A stretch of 64,000 nucleotides of DNA from Rattus norvegicus (Eukaryota > Chordata > Mammalia > Rodentia > Muridae), in assembly GCF_036323735.1 (NCBI RefSeq), contig NC_086037.1, forward strand, positions 61,307,502 through 61,371,501. The letters run 5' to 3'. This document shows, in pieces, positions 54,293 through 64,000 of the stretch. The notes beneath the pieces were generated by a model. That model did no database searches. It saw only the letters and a list, made by a program, of their open reading frames with translations, and was not told the DNA's origin. Both the position numbers and the translations under genes were made by a program. Numbering within the stretch: the stretch's first letter is position 1; each line of letters begins with the position of its first letter.

Positions 54293-54725
54293 ATGTGGGG
54301 CAAGTGGGGTGCTGCCGAGTGTGTTTCTCACGCATCCCTGACAGCTGCCCATGAGAAAGGCATCATCAGACTCACAAGAGCTGCCAAGGAGCTGAGATGT
54401 CAGAAAAGGGAAGCTGCACAATCCTGGCCCCAGAATCCTAAATAGCCAAAGCCTGCCTAGACTCCAAACTCCTTGTTTGCATTTATCATCTTGTACCCAG
54501 GGCCTCACGTCTGGTCCGAACTGTTTCATCCCGTAATAGTCTTTGTCACCAACAACATCCAGAAAGAGGGAGTAAACAAGAATGCATGTGCCCTTAGCCC
54601 CTCTTGCCAGACTTAGACAGAGAGGAAAACATTCAGAGAAATGACACCAGAGCTCACCGGAAAGGGAGGGACGCACTTGCAGAGACAGAGGCCGAGACTC
54701 TACTGCAGACACTGCTGGCAGCTCT
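54293..54725. other. Unique sequence
   Basis: The 245-codon minus-strand frame (54038-54775) passes through here. I see no domain, signal peptide or splice evidence, so I do not annotate it as a gene. Confidence 0.4.
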
Positions 54726-54727
54726 AT

Positions 54728-54800
54728 GGGGGATGCTGAGTAACAACTCCAGTCTCTGACCCTCAGTCTCCTCATCTACAGTCTGAGTGTTTTGAGTACT
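54728..54800 (+). mobile_element. MIR SINE fragment
   Basis: The string gagtaacaactccagtctct followed by gaccctcagtctcctcatct matches part of the MIR core in plus orientation. Confidence 0.5.
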
Positions 54801-55110
54801 CGGGACACATGAGCCCTCACCTCCAACACGTATGTCATCCTTGGCCCTATGTTCCAAATGGCAAGCTAAAATATGGGAATCGTGTATTTTTCAGGCCTTT
54901 AGCTCAGTACCCAACTCTGTCTCATTCATATAGCCCAAACCGGAGATTTTAGAAAACTTGACTCTATAGACTAGAGAAGTTCTCTGTGGTTTAGCTTGAC
55001 TACTGCTCTAACAGAGGACCTGTCTGGCTTAACACACCCCTATTGGGCAGCTCACTCCCTCCTATAAAATAAGCTCCACTGGATTCATCTTCCTCTTCTG
55101 GCTTTCATGT
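54801..55110. other. Unique sequence
   Basis: No gene or repeat recognised. Confidence 0.35.
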
Positions 55111-55112
55111 AC

Positions 55113-55119
55113 CGTGTGT

Positions 55120-55177
<58 letters not shown>

Positions 55178-55195
55178 ATGCGCACGTGCGCATGC
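55113..55195. repeat. (TG)n microsatellite ending in a 20-bp palindrome
   Basis: TG repeats at about 55113-55176 are followed by the perfect palindrome GCATGCGCACGTGCGCATGC (55176-55195). Both parts alternate purine and pyrimidine, making the whole 80 bp strongly Z-DNA-prone. Confidence 0.95.
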
Positions 55196-55835
55196 TCATG
55201 CGTGCAAGTGCAAATTGGAAATTTGAAAAAATTTAAAATAAAAATAAAATAAGGAAGCTTGAATGGAGGAGGGACAGAATACATCCCTGATCAGCTTCAG
55301 CCAAGTGAGGATCGTTCCGCAGTTTCTATTTGCCAAAGGAAAATTACATTCCACAACACCCAGAGGAGGAGGCGAAGGGAGGAAGCTGCTGCTTCCAATG
55401 AGGACTTCATTCCAGAAATCCCACATACTGGCCTCACAAGAGCCCTAGTGTGATAAAGAGATGACTATTTCGGATGAGAGGATCCAGTCCTCCGGGAGAG
55501 GTGGGAGGAGGACAAGGCCAGGGCTCACTCCCAGGGAAGTGCAGCTCAGCCCTCAATTGCGATATGTATTCTGCATTTCCAGGGTAATGACTTAGACCTG
55601 GGGAAGCCAAAAACCTGTCGCCATTAAGTATGTTTTCAATTGGGAAATGGAAGCACATAGGTCCTGGCAGCAAAACAGGAAAGCAAGTCTTCATTAGAGC
55701 TCGAGAGTTCACACCCACATCTGAGTCTGGCGGTGCAGTCGCTGCCAGGCCTGGCACAAGCTTGCTCCATCTCTGAGTCTCAGAATTCAGAATGTGAGGA
55801 CACCATTTTCTCAGTAAATTTCCAGGTTTTAAAAA
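55196..55835. other. Unique sequence
   Basis: No gene or repeat family recognised. A minus-strand frame of 188 codons (55434-56000) has no domain and runs into the next SINE. Confidence 0.35.
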
Positions 55836-55841
55836 CAACCA

Positions 55842-56040
55842 CCAGGACATGGGAAACGGCTCAGTCAGTAAAGAGTTTGCTATGAAAGTATGATAAAACA
55901 AGCTCAACTCCCTCAGAACCTCTGTATGAGATCCAGGCACAGTATGGCATGCCTGTAATCTCAGCACAGGGGACGTGGAGATAGAGGCCAGCTGATTCAA
56001 TGTGTGAGAAAACCTGTCTCAAAAACTAAGGTAGAGAACT
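55842..56040 (+). mobile_element. Composite B2/B3-superfamily SINE
   Basis: Head gacatgggaaacggctcagt, then a diverged middle, ggcacagtatggcatgcctg, gtaatctcagcacaggggac and gaaaacctgtctcaaaaact, in plus orientation. Confidence 0.65.
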
Positions 56041-56054
56041 ACTGAAGTAGACAC

Positions 56055-56215
56055 CTATCCTAGTTTCATTTCTGATGCTGTTTATATCCTGAACAGAAAA
56101 CAACCAAACCAAACCAAAATGAGCAAACAAAAACAAACAAACAAAAACCCCAAGGAGGTGAATGGGTCTTATACTTCCAAACTGTAATTCATTATTTTTG
56201 GAAAGTCAAAGTAAG
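56055..56215 (-). mobile_element. MaLR LTR fragment (MT-like)
   Basis: The string tcctagtttcatttctgatgc-like, followed by an A-rich part and tgggtcttatacttccaaac, is the reverse of the 3' portion of an MT-type MaLR LTR. Short and diverged. Confidence 0.45.
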
Positions 56216-56474
56216 AATGTACGAGCCAAGAGCGAACAATGAATGTATCCTTGCTTCTTTGCCCTCAGCCAGCTTTTTCCTCTGTTATATTTTCAGGAGT
56301 TGTTGCCTAGGGGATGGTACCACCCACAGTGAGCTGTGTCTTCTACATCACTAATAAAGATATAATGTCATAAACAAACATGCTTAGAAGTCCACCTGAC
56401 CTAGATTATCAGGTGATTCTAGGTGTGTCAAGTTAAGACCTACCTAGCTCAGTACCTAAAGTCAACCTCTAGCC

Positions 56475-56475
<1 letters not shown>
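56216..56475. other. Unique sequence
   Basis: No gene or repeat recognised. Confidence 0.3.

Positions 56476-56476
<1 letters not shown>

Positions 56477-56513
<37 letters not shown>
56477..56513. repeat. (CA)n microsatellite
   Basis: About 36 bp of CA repeats. Confidence 0.95.
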
Positions 56514-58055
56514 GCAAACACGTAACATAGATATCACAAAAGCCTGACATGAAATCTGTTATTTCCATTTTCAACTGAATAAATGTTTTTCCTAACCCTG
56601 TCATTTCTGAACCCTCTACCCATAGCCTCAACCGTCCACCCATGAGCCTAGGAAGACAGAACTGAACACCCATGTGAGTCTCTAATACTATTTCTTGTAT
56701 ATCCTATAATCATGGTAGAATGACATTGGACTGTTGTGTCCTTTTCCCCCCCCAAGCTCTGCCCATCACTATATCTCACTCTTTCCCTCCTTCCTAGAAC
56801 ATCCCGGGAAGAACTTGATCTATGGAGTCAGGCAACAATGGCCATAGTCTGGGTCCTCATGTTGTTTCATATCTCAGTAACTTTCATTCTTGGTGAAATA
56901 GAAAATGTATGGAAAGACCATAGTGTGCAGTTGTCTGAAATTGGTCCATTCCTATCAGTCCTCTTTCTAGAATGTTCTTTTGGAATATGACAATTGCTGC
57001 TGGGCAACATTTGTGATGGGGTACGGGATTCCAGGTGGCTTAAGGTCAGGCTCCTGAGAGACCTGATAACCATAATAGAACTTGATGGCTTCATCTAGAA
57101 GAAAGGTGACACTTTGACAAAGCATGGGAAAGCAGAATAAATGTTGGGACATCAAAATTATGTGGTAATGGGTGAGCTCAGGGTTTGGTCCTTGGGCATA
57201 GAAATAGGATCAAAAATACAGATCATTGTAAGTTAGCTTATCTGTTTGGTAAGGTATCCCTTCTTTCCTGAAACCCTTCATCCTATCATTCTGCCCCTTT
57301 CCATTCTGTCTGGGAGGCAGAAAGGGATATCCTGAGAGTCTAGGCTCCCATCCCTATATGCTTTGGTTCATCAGGAACCTCTACAAGTGGGGAGACCTGA
57401 ATCAGTATGAGGTGGTGCCCTGAATATGTGAGAGCTACTCAAAACCAGTGCCTACTCATTGCCCCCCGAGAAGCTCACCCAGTTTCAGCATCCCACTGAC
57501 CAGATCTGCCATTCTGGCAGATCCCAGGGCCTCCACTCATCACAGACATCATCATTTAGGGTTGTCTGCAAATATGCTGCCTCCCCTTTCCCCTTGGGTC
57601 TCACAACCCACATCTGAGAATGATCCAAATAAAAACTATAGTGGAAGAGCCCCTTGGAGCAAAAGCTACCCTGAATGCCTGGGCAGCCCTGGCCAGCATG
57701 TTGGTTCCCATTTTCCACCCACCCCTGAATGCATGGGCAGCTTGAGTTGGCGTATATGCTCCCATTTCCAGTCCCTATGGCCTGCTTCTTAAATGTTTGT
57801 TTCCATAAAGGAAACACAGAAAGGCCTTAAGATTTCTGTTCTCTACTGTGCCCAAGGTAGCACTCATACAGCAAGGGATTGAACGGGGAAGTTGGTGTGT
57901 CCTCTGTGGGTCCCTTAGGGGCAAATCTCTCAGAGGCACACAAAGCTTTCCTATAACTCCTTTGAGTTATGCCTTAGGAGTACATGTCTCCCATCCCCCG
58001 TCTGCAAGATTTCCTTGTTTTTCTCAAAGTCATTTACTGATGCCTGTAGACTGAC
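56514..58055. other. Unassigned sequence with a 54-bp near-tandem duplication
   Basis: No named repeat or gene recognised over 1.5 kb. Near the right end two copies of a unit starting ccctgaatgc(c/a)tgggcagc lie at 57669 and 57723, 54 bp apart, both followed by ttcccatttt- or tcccatttcca-type sequence. The overlapping 110-114-codon frames on opposite strands show no domain. Confidence 0.4.
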
Positions 58056-58059
58056 TGAT

Positions 58060-58410
58060 GTTCTAGTCTCCATTCTGATAACACACCCTGATGAAAAGCT
58101 GTATTGGGGAACAGAGGGTTTATTTGGCTAATCTTCCAGGTCATGGAGCATCACTGAGTGAAGTCATGGAAGGAACTTGGCAGGAAAGCAAGGCAGAAAC
58201 CTTGAAGGGATGCTGCTTCGGGCTCACTCGGTCTCATGCCTACCTGGCCTTCTTATGCCTGGGTAGGGCCTTGCTCAAAATGGGCCAGGTTCTCCTACAC
58301 TAGTTAACAAACACGGCAGCCCCCAACAGAGACATGCCCACAGGCTGGTCTGATTTGGAAAAGTCCTCAACTGAAGTCTGTGTCTTTTTGACAGTTAAAG
58401 CTAACTGGGG
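58060..58410 (-). mobile_element. MaLR LTR (MTD-like)
   Basis: Plus-strand landmarks gaacagagggtttatttggc, gaagtcatggaaggaacttg, gaaaccttgaagggatgctg and tcctcaactgaagtctgtgt, then ttttgacagtt, are the reverse complement of an MT-type LTR, the mirror image of the copy at 22409. Confidence 0.7.
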
Positions 58411-59160
58411 CACTTCAGAACAACATAAACAAGAAAACAGAGAAGTGATGCACAAAAAAAAAAAAATAGGAAGAATAAAGGGTGAAAAATAATTACAAAA
58501 GGATAATTGTAATAGCTTTTTCTCATTGCATAAGGGACCAAGGATCATGGATCTCTAGAGTCCCAAATACAAGTAACATTTCCGCTGCTAATTTCTTCTC
58601 TGGGAACATGGCTTCACCTTCATAAACTCCATGGGGAAAATTAGATCCCGTGAGAAGGAAGGACTTTGCTACTGGTGTTACCTGTTAGCCCACAGAAATA
58701 CAGAAAGACTCCAAAACACATGCTCACAATGAAAAAGAAGACATACAGCCTGCTTCCTGGATGGCCAGTGTCTATGTATCTCATGTGCTCTGAGAAACTT
58801 TTCCCTTTGTATCTGATCCCCTGTATCTCACACATGTGCATGTGCGCATACACACAGAGTGACAATCATCTTCTGGGCATAGATACTAAGATCTCTGGCA
58901 TGTTTGTCTTCAGAAAGTTAGTGAAGACATTTTAAAGGAAGCCTATGGCAGAGATAGACACCCCTATCCTGCTGGGACCCAGGAAATTCTTTGGACAAAG
59001 GTGACAAACTTTCTCTGCTAAAGGTTGTATAATAAATAAATATTTCAGGCAGGCATTGCTTACCCAATAGTCACTATTGAAACTACTGAACTCTGTTTCT
59101 GTACCAAGGAAACCAAGCAGGAAGCAGACACAGAACTATTGGCTAAGTTTCAATAAAGCT
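58411..59160. other. Unique sequence
   Basis: No gene or repeat recognised apart from a 13-A run near 58455. Confidence 0.35.
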
Positions 59161-59164
59161 TTAA

Positions 59165-59545
59165 TCGGTATGGTTAACCCCAACAGTTAACTTGATGGTA
59201 TTTAGAATCACCATGGAAATGAACATGTAGCTACATCTGAGAGTGAGTTTCTAGACTTGGTACCAGTGAGGTGGAAAGACCCTCCCTGAGTGTGGGCAGC
59301 AGCACCACATGGGCTCAGATCCTGGACTGAATAAAAAGGAGAAAGCAAGCTAGGCATTCGCATCCATCTATCCTTGCTTCCTGTCTACCAGTGTGGTGTG
59401 GTTAGACACTTCCTGTTTCCGTTACTGAGCCTTTCTAGCCTTGATAGATTATGCCCCTCCCAACTTTGCTTCAAAATAAGCTCTGCTCACCTTATGTTGG
59501 TTGCTTCTAGTCAGATATTTGGTCACAGCTGAGCAAAATGACACA
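59165..59545 (+). mobile_element. MaLR LTR (MTD-like)
   Basis: The plus-strand order aacagttaacttgatggtat, tttagaatcaccatgg, ccctgagtgtgggcagcagc, gggctcagatcctggactga, gcctttctagccttgataga and ggtcacagctgagcaaaatg fits a diverged MT-type LTR. Confidence 0.65.
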
Positions 59546-59677
59546 TTTGTAGCCCAGGAGGTGATTACATTTGGCTCTGAGTTTGCCTACAATTTGGTGG
59601 GAAGATTTAGAACGCAGGAGAGACAGATTGATGGTCACTCCATACTGGAAGCTAAACTCCTCTTCAGAACCCTGGAT

Positions 59678-59860
59678 TCACTCACTCATTCATTCATTTG
59701 CTCATTAATTCACTCATTCATTAATTTGCTCATTCATTAATTCACTAACTCATTCATTTCCTCATTCATCATTCACTCATTCATTTCCTCATTCATCATT
59801 CACTCATTCATTTCCTCATTCATTAATTCACTCATTCATTCACTCACTCATTCATCTGTT
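59678..59860. repeat. (CATT)n/(CTCATT)n array
   Basis: About 180 bp of CATT-related units with a superimposed longer unit (tcattcatttcctcattcat followed by cattcac) visible at least twice in close order (about 59750-59820). Confidence 0.93.
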
Positions 59861-59864
59861 TGTG

Positions 59865-60095
59865 GTACTGTAGATTGAACTGAAACCCTGGCTCATGTAT
59901 TCAAGCTAGGCTTTATCACCTAGGAATGTCCCAAACATTTATTAATTTTTTTTTCTTTTGAGTCAGGCTTTCACCAAGTTGCCCAGGCTGTCCTCCAACT
60001 CCTTCTGTTGCCAAGGCCGGCCTTGAATTTGTGATCATCCTGCCTCAGCCCCTACCAGAAGTACCTGAGCTTACTAGACTGAACCACCTGGCTCA
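59865..60095 (-). mobile_element. B4/RSINE-type composite SINE
   Basis: Minus orientation: gtggtactgtagattgaact is the inverted ID-like head. The sequences gagtcaggctttcaccaagt, tgcccaggctgtcctccaac, ccttgaatttgtgatcatcc and tgcctcagcccctaccagaa form the inverted B1-like body. Confidence 0.7.
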
Positions 60096-60340
60096 GATGG
60101 CCTAACTTAATCTAACCAAGGTCTCTGCTTTAACACACAGCCCCTGATAGAATCGTGGCTACAATTAGGTTAAGTGGAGAAAAAAATTCCCCTTTCTCTC
60201 TAAGCAAGTCTTTCAAAATTACCAGCTTCACCCCAGTTCTCTAGCTGCCATCTCAGGAGAAGGAGTCTCACTGATATGCCAGAGAAATGCCACGAGTGCG
60301 GGTTCTGGGGGCACCCTGCTCCTGTTAAGCACCCTAGCTG

Positions 60341-60385
<45 letters not shown>
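60341..60385. repeat. (CA)n microsatellite
   Basis: About 44 bp of CA repeats. Confidence 0.95.
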
Positions 60386-60388
<3 letters not shown>

Positions 60389-61345
60389 CCAGAAAATGAT
60401 TTATTAAAGACTCTAAGATAAATGCCGATAAAGAATTCAAATAGAGAAAGCCTCGTGACATCTGCACAGGGGGAGATGAGACACTGATTAATAAGGAAAG
60501 GGCCTGGGCTACAAATTCAGACTCCCTTCTCCACCCGTGGGAGGCGGCACCCAGAGAAAGCCCATCTTGTCTTCAAACAGCCTTCCCAAGCGGGATGATA
60601 AAATATACTTCTAATAACCGGAGCCGTTCCACACCGTTTTCCCCTAGGGTTTGAGAAGTAACTCTCGAGTCCTTTGGAGCATCCAGACATGATCTTGTAC
60701 TTGTTGTAGTCTCAACAGGCAGACACAAGACAGAGAGACCCTGCCTCCGTTGAATCTTAATGAGAGAGGGATCTTAGCCTGCAGCCTCAGGCTGGGAAAG
60801 CTTGCAAATGCGCCTCCTGTGCCCTCTGTATTGCCCTCTCTCCCTGGATGAGCTGGGCCTGTCAGGGATCGGTGCCTGCGCTTAACTCAATGTTGTGCTC
60901 AACTGCTCCCTCAAACTTTGCCCTTTTCCTAGGAGAGCAGAGATGTCCTCTGAGGATTTCACACCCCAGTGAGGAGGTGACACTCCAATTAAACCTCCTC
61001 CTTGTGGTGGCTCCTGCTTCCGACCTTATATCCTTGTCCACCCTATTTCTGGGAAGCTCTCTTTTCTATGCCTGAATCAGCGTTGGGTCCTGGAGATAAA
61101 GGGCCAAGAAGACGAAACTGCAGCCCATTAATAACTTGTAGCCTATGGGCAAAACAGAAATATGTACAAGACACACAGTGTAGCCAGTACTATTATCAGT
61201 TTATCAAGGGCACAAAAAAATAAGAAGACGTGCAAAAATGCAATTGATGAAAATTCTAGAAGTCTCTATTCCAAATAGATTGTGGTCCATGTTTCCTCTT
61301 TCCAAAAATGCTCTGAGGGCCAGCATTAGGTGAATAGAGCCTATA
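60386..61345. other. Unique sequence
   Basis: No gene or repeat recognised. Confidence 0.35.
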
Positions 61346-61349
61346 TTTA

Positions 61350-61435
61350 TTGCCTTGGGTCTCACGTATCTCAGGCTGGCCTTGAACTTCTGATCTTTCT
61401 CCCTTCCCTTCCCAGGAGCTGGACTTATATGGATA
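61350..61435 (-). mobile_element. B1 SINE fragment
   Basis: Plus-strand gtctcacgtatctcaggctg, gccttgaacttctgatcttt and caggagctggacttatatgg form a short reverse B1. Confidence 0.6.
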
Positions 61436-61504
61436 CATCTCCACATGAAAGCACATTTATTATTTTTATTTAAAAAATGTTCTTGTTTGTACTGTTTTTC
61501 CCTT

Positions 61505-61850
61505 GCATAGTCTTCATTGACAACTTGACAGGATCTAGAATCACCTGGGAGACACACACCTCTGGGCACATCTGTGAGGGTGTGCCCCACCCAAATGTGG
61601 GTGGCGTCATCCACAGACTAAGGCCACAGAATCAACAAAGGGGATAAGACAGAAAGTAAGATTCTCTCCCCTCTCCTGTTCTGCCCAGATTTGAAGATGT
61701 GAAAAGTCCCAGCTTCACCACAGCGATGAACCCCTGACATCTCGTCTTCAGGTCCTCTTAAACTGTGAGCCGAAATGTGCCTTCCATCATTAAACTGAGC
61801 CTTGCTGCATGTTTGGTCAAGACAGTGAGAAAAGTCACCACTCCGTCATA
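61505..61850 (+). mobile_element. MaLR LTR (MTD-like)
   Basis: Landmarks are gtcttcattgacaacttgac, aggatctagaatcacctggg, ggtgtgccccacccaaatgt, actgtgagccgaaatgtgcc and gcatgtttggtcaagacagt, in MT-type order on the plus strand. Confidence 0.75.
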
Positions 61851-62635
61851 TGATTGAATTCTGCAAACCCTTTTATGCAGTGGGGCCAGGACTAGGGTAA
61901 AGAGGCTAAGACAACTGGGGCGATTCACACCAGGCCTGGTGGTCCCTTTAGCCCTGGGTGTGGTTCACACCAGACCTGGCCTGGCAGTACACACCTTCGG
62001 CCTTGGCATTTTGGTGTGTGGAGGGGCACAGAAGCAGGCGAGTCTCCGCGGGTTCGAAAACAACCATGTTTATATGATTTTTGAAAAGCTACTCACACTT
62101 AAGGCCATACAAAGGCCATGCAAAGAAGCAGCAGCAATGGGTTGTCAGGGCTCTGGGACGCCTCAGAGGAGAAGGGCGTTGGAGAATAAGCATGGCCTCC
62201 CTGAGAGACGGGAGAAATTCCTAAGAAGAGGCAAAAGCCTGGGAGAAGGACAAGAAGATTCTGCCTCTGTGACACTGACTGGTAATTCATTCTCGCTGTC
62301 CAGATCAAAGAGTGTAGATGGGGAAGATAGAGAGAACGATATGCCTACTTGTACTGCACATCCATGCGTACCTTGAGGCTACAATGCCTTTCCCTTAGGG
62401 TCACACTCAAGAATGTCATCCCAGCATCACCACTGGCGTCTGGGTGAACTTGTGAAGTCCGCCGTCATTGCTGTACTCTGAATGAGGTTTATCTCTATAG
62501 AATCCTCCTACTCAATTCTGGATCTCCCTTCATCTTTTCCCTTCTTTCTGGAGGTCATTCAACAAGGCTGGTTAACTTAAGTCCTTTGTACTCTTGTAAT
62601 GAAGGTTCCTCTTTAATTATGTCGGACATTGCTTC
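61851..62635. other. Unique sequence with a 145-codon frame of unknown meaning
   Basis: A plus-strand frame (61939-62376) begins near a small internal repeat (ttcacaccaggcctggtggt and ttcacaccagacctggcctg, 36-40 bp apart). It has no recognisable domain. I see no splice or poly-A evidence and do not call a gene. Confidence 0.35.
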
Positions 62636-62639
62636 AAGT

Positions 62640-62820
62640 GCCTGACACACCATATCTCATTTATATGTCATAGAAGCCCGATTTGTACATTTTGGTGTTC
62701 CCATTGTATGGATGAGGCAAGTTGAGGCCCAGCCAATGAAATAACTACTCAGATTACAAAGTGAATAAATGGTGGTGCCAGTGCTCATCCCCACGGTGCT
62801 GATGCCTCATTGATTCCTTT
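62640..62820 (-). mobile_element. MIR SINE
   Basis: The stretch gcctgacacaccatatctca, tttatatgtc, gtatggatgaggcaagttga and gaataaatggtggtgccagt matches MIR in minus orientation. Confidence 0.6.
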
Positions 62821-63400
62821 GTTGACTTACTGGCTGAATGACAGGTAACATCTGTGCAGATATGTGTGGGGATCTAGGCAGTGGATGAGAGAGAAAAAGG
62901 CCAGCTCAGGAAGAGAATAGCTTGGTCTACAGAGCAGGCACTGAGAAATGCGTTGTTATTGAGAAACGCCGCTGTTCTTGTTCAATATCAGGCTGAGTCT
63001 TAGGGAAACCTTGCCTTTAGAGGAGGCTCTGTTTGGATGCTATCAACGTCATATCTTGGTGGTGAACCAGGTACTTTTGCTCATAGAGTTTCTGCCAATT
63101 CTCTTTAAACACTGATGAGAAAAGGAGCTAGGAACAGATCGGGAGGGGCAGGGCTCCAGAACAGTGACCCTGAGAAGGTCTTTTCTGGAGACCGAGAACA
63201 TCAGAAAAAGAGCTTGGGCTTCCCATTCCCTGTTCTCTCTTTCTCTTACCTGGAAGCTATACATGCCGACAGCACTGAAACTCAGGTGAGCAGGCTGGAC
63301 CAGAAACTGACCAGCTTATCTCCCGACATGCCTTGTCCAAGTTCTGGATGAGCACCTCCATGGCATTCCATCCCCAGAGACCCAATCTTGCTGTACAGAA
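62821..63400. other. Unique sequence
   Basis: No gene or repeat recognised. Confidence 0.35.
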
Positions 63401-63402
63401 AC

Positions 63403-63403
63403 T

Positions 63404-63465
<62 letters not shown>

Positions 63466-63482
63466 CTCTCCTCTCCTCTCCC
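63403..63482. repeat. (CT)n microsatellite with CTCTCCTCTC end
   Basis: A pure CT tract of about 58 bp (63403-63461) followed by TCCTC units; polypyrimidine/polypurine. Confidence 0.95.
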
Positions 63483-64000
63483 TTGCTCTCTCGCTCACTC
63501 ACTCACTCTCCCTCTTGCTTATGCTTCTTCTCTCTTCTGAATATATAGTAAACTTTTCTCCAAAACTTACCTTCCATGGTCTACGGATTTCTTATAACTC
63601 ACAAGACAAGAACCTAAAGTCACTGGTTCAGGGTGGCTTTGGAGGCTATTGGGTTTTCCAGGATCTCAAGTCCCTAAGTCAAAGCTCACCAACAAGGGAA
63701 AATGGTTCTATTGAACTCAAAGGCATCCCTCAAATTTCCCACATCATACACACCATGGGGAGGGGGGTGTGCACTTTTATTCTAAACACTGACTGTTGGG
63801 GTTTCATTCTGTGGGACTTTAGGTAAGGAAGCAAGATGATAGACATGGAAGCCAGGTGGAGCTCACGTCCCAATTGTTAGAATTGTATGTGGGCCCAGGA
63901 CACCACTCTCCAAAATCACTGCCAGGAAATGACAGCTTGGTCATCCAAAAGTGAGGAAAGACCCTTTCCCTGGGCCAATTCTCAATGCATTTTCTATATT
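63483..64000. other. Unique sequence to the window edge
   Basis: No gene or repeat recognised. Confidence 0.35.

Noticed and set aside
57000..57900. Possible processed pseudogene
   Set aside because: The sequence has an mRNA-like look, but I could not match it to a parent, find a poly-A tail, or see target-site duplications.

Overview
This is a gene-poor stretch of mammalian nuclear DNA, almost certainly rat (Rattus norvegicus or a close relative). The best evidence is three near-identical copies of the rat-expanded ID SINE (33836-33928, 38342-38451, 41096-41198), each with pol III A and B boxes, an A-rich tail and flanking target-site duplications. The other repeats fit a murid genome: B1, B2/B3 and B4-type SINEs, Lx and L1 3' ends with a G-rich 3'UTR, MaLR (ORR1/MT-like) LTRs, URR1 hAT relics and many long (CA)n, (GA)n and GATA microsatellites. 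I find no functional protein-coding exon, tRNA, rRNA, CRISPR or bacterial/phage feature. The long open frames that exist lie in simple repeats, in L1 or in composition-biased sequence.

Layout. 0-7 kb: old SINEs, an old L1 relic, a pure (CTG)22 tract and LTR-like pieces. 7.7-8.5 kb: a repeat-free, AT-rich block dense in homeodomain-type motifs, the best regulatory candidate. 9-13.2 kb: SINEs, large purine tracts, a degenerate tandem array ending in a MaLR-like 3' end, and an L1-like segment. 13.8-14.4 kb: a processed Rps14 pseudogene with target-site duplications. 15-25 kb: MIR, MaLR LTRs, B3 SINEs, CA repeats, MER5A and an Lx 3' end. 25.5-25.9 kb: a second conserved-looking AT-rich block. 26-42 kb: L1 3'UTR fragments on both strands, a MaLR/L1/ID nested insertion, three ID copies, ORR1-like LTRs and two more repeat-free candidate regulatory blocks (32.3 and 39.8-40.4 kb). 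41.5-47 kb: a GATA array and two long TG/CA minisatellites with higher-order periodicity. 47.1-47.7 kb: another candidate element, with a perfect PBX-MEIS/PREP decamer. 48.9-50.6 kb: a young 5'-truncated L1 inserted inside a URR1 DNA transposon. 53.1-53.5 kb: a solo ERV LTR with a perfect 6-bp duplication. 54-64 kb: purine tracts, a TG repeat abutting a 20-bp Z-prone palindrome, more MaLR pieces and microsatellites.

Interpretation. The window looks like part of a gene desert or a large intron. Several unique, homeodomain-motif-rich blocks could be distal enhancers of a developmental gene outside the window, but conservation and activity cannot be measured from one sequence. I found no undescribed multi-gene system. 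The most informative items are the candidate enhancers, the nested retroelement insertions with readable duplications, the solo LTR, the broken Rps14 copy and the higher-order microsatellites. Repeat subfamily names are from memory of consensus sequences and should be read as class-level calls; boundaries are approximate unless a duplication is quoted.
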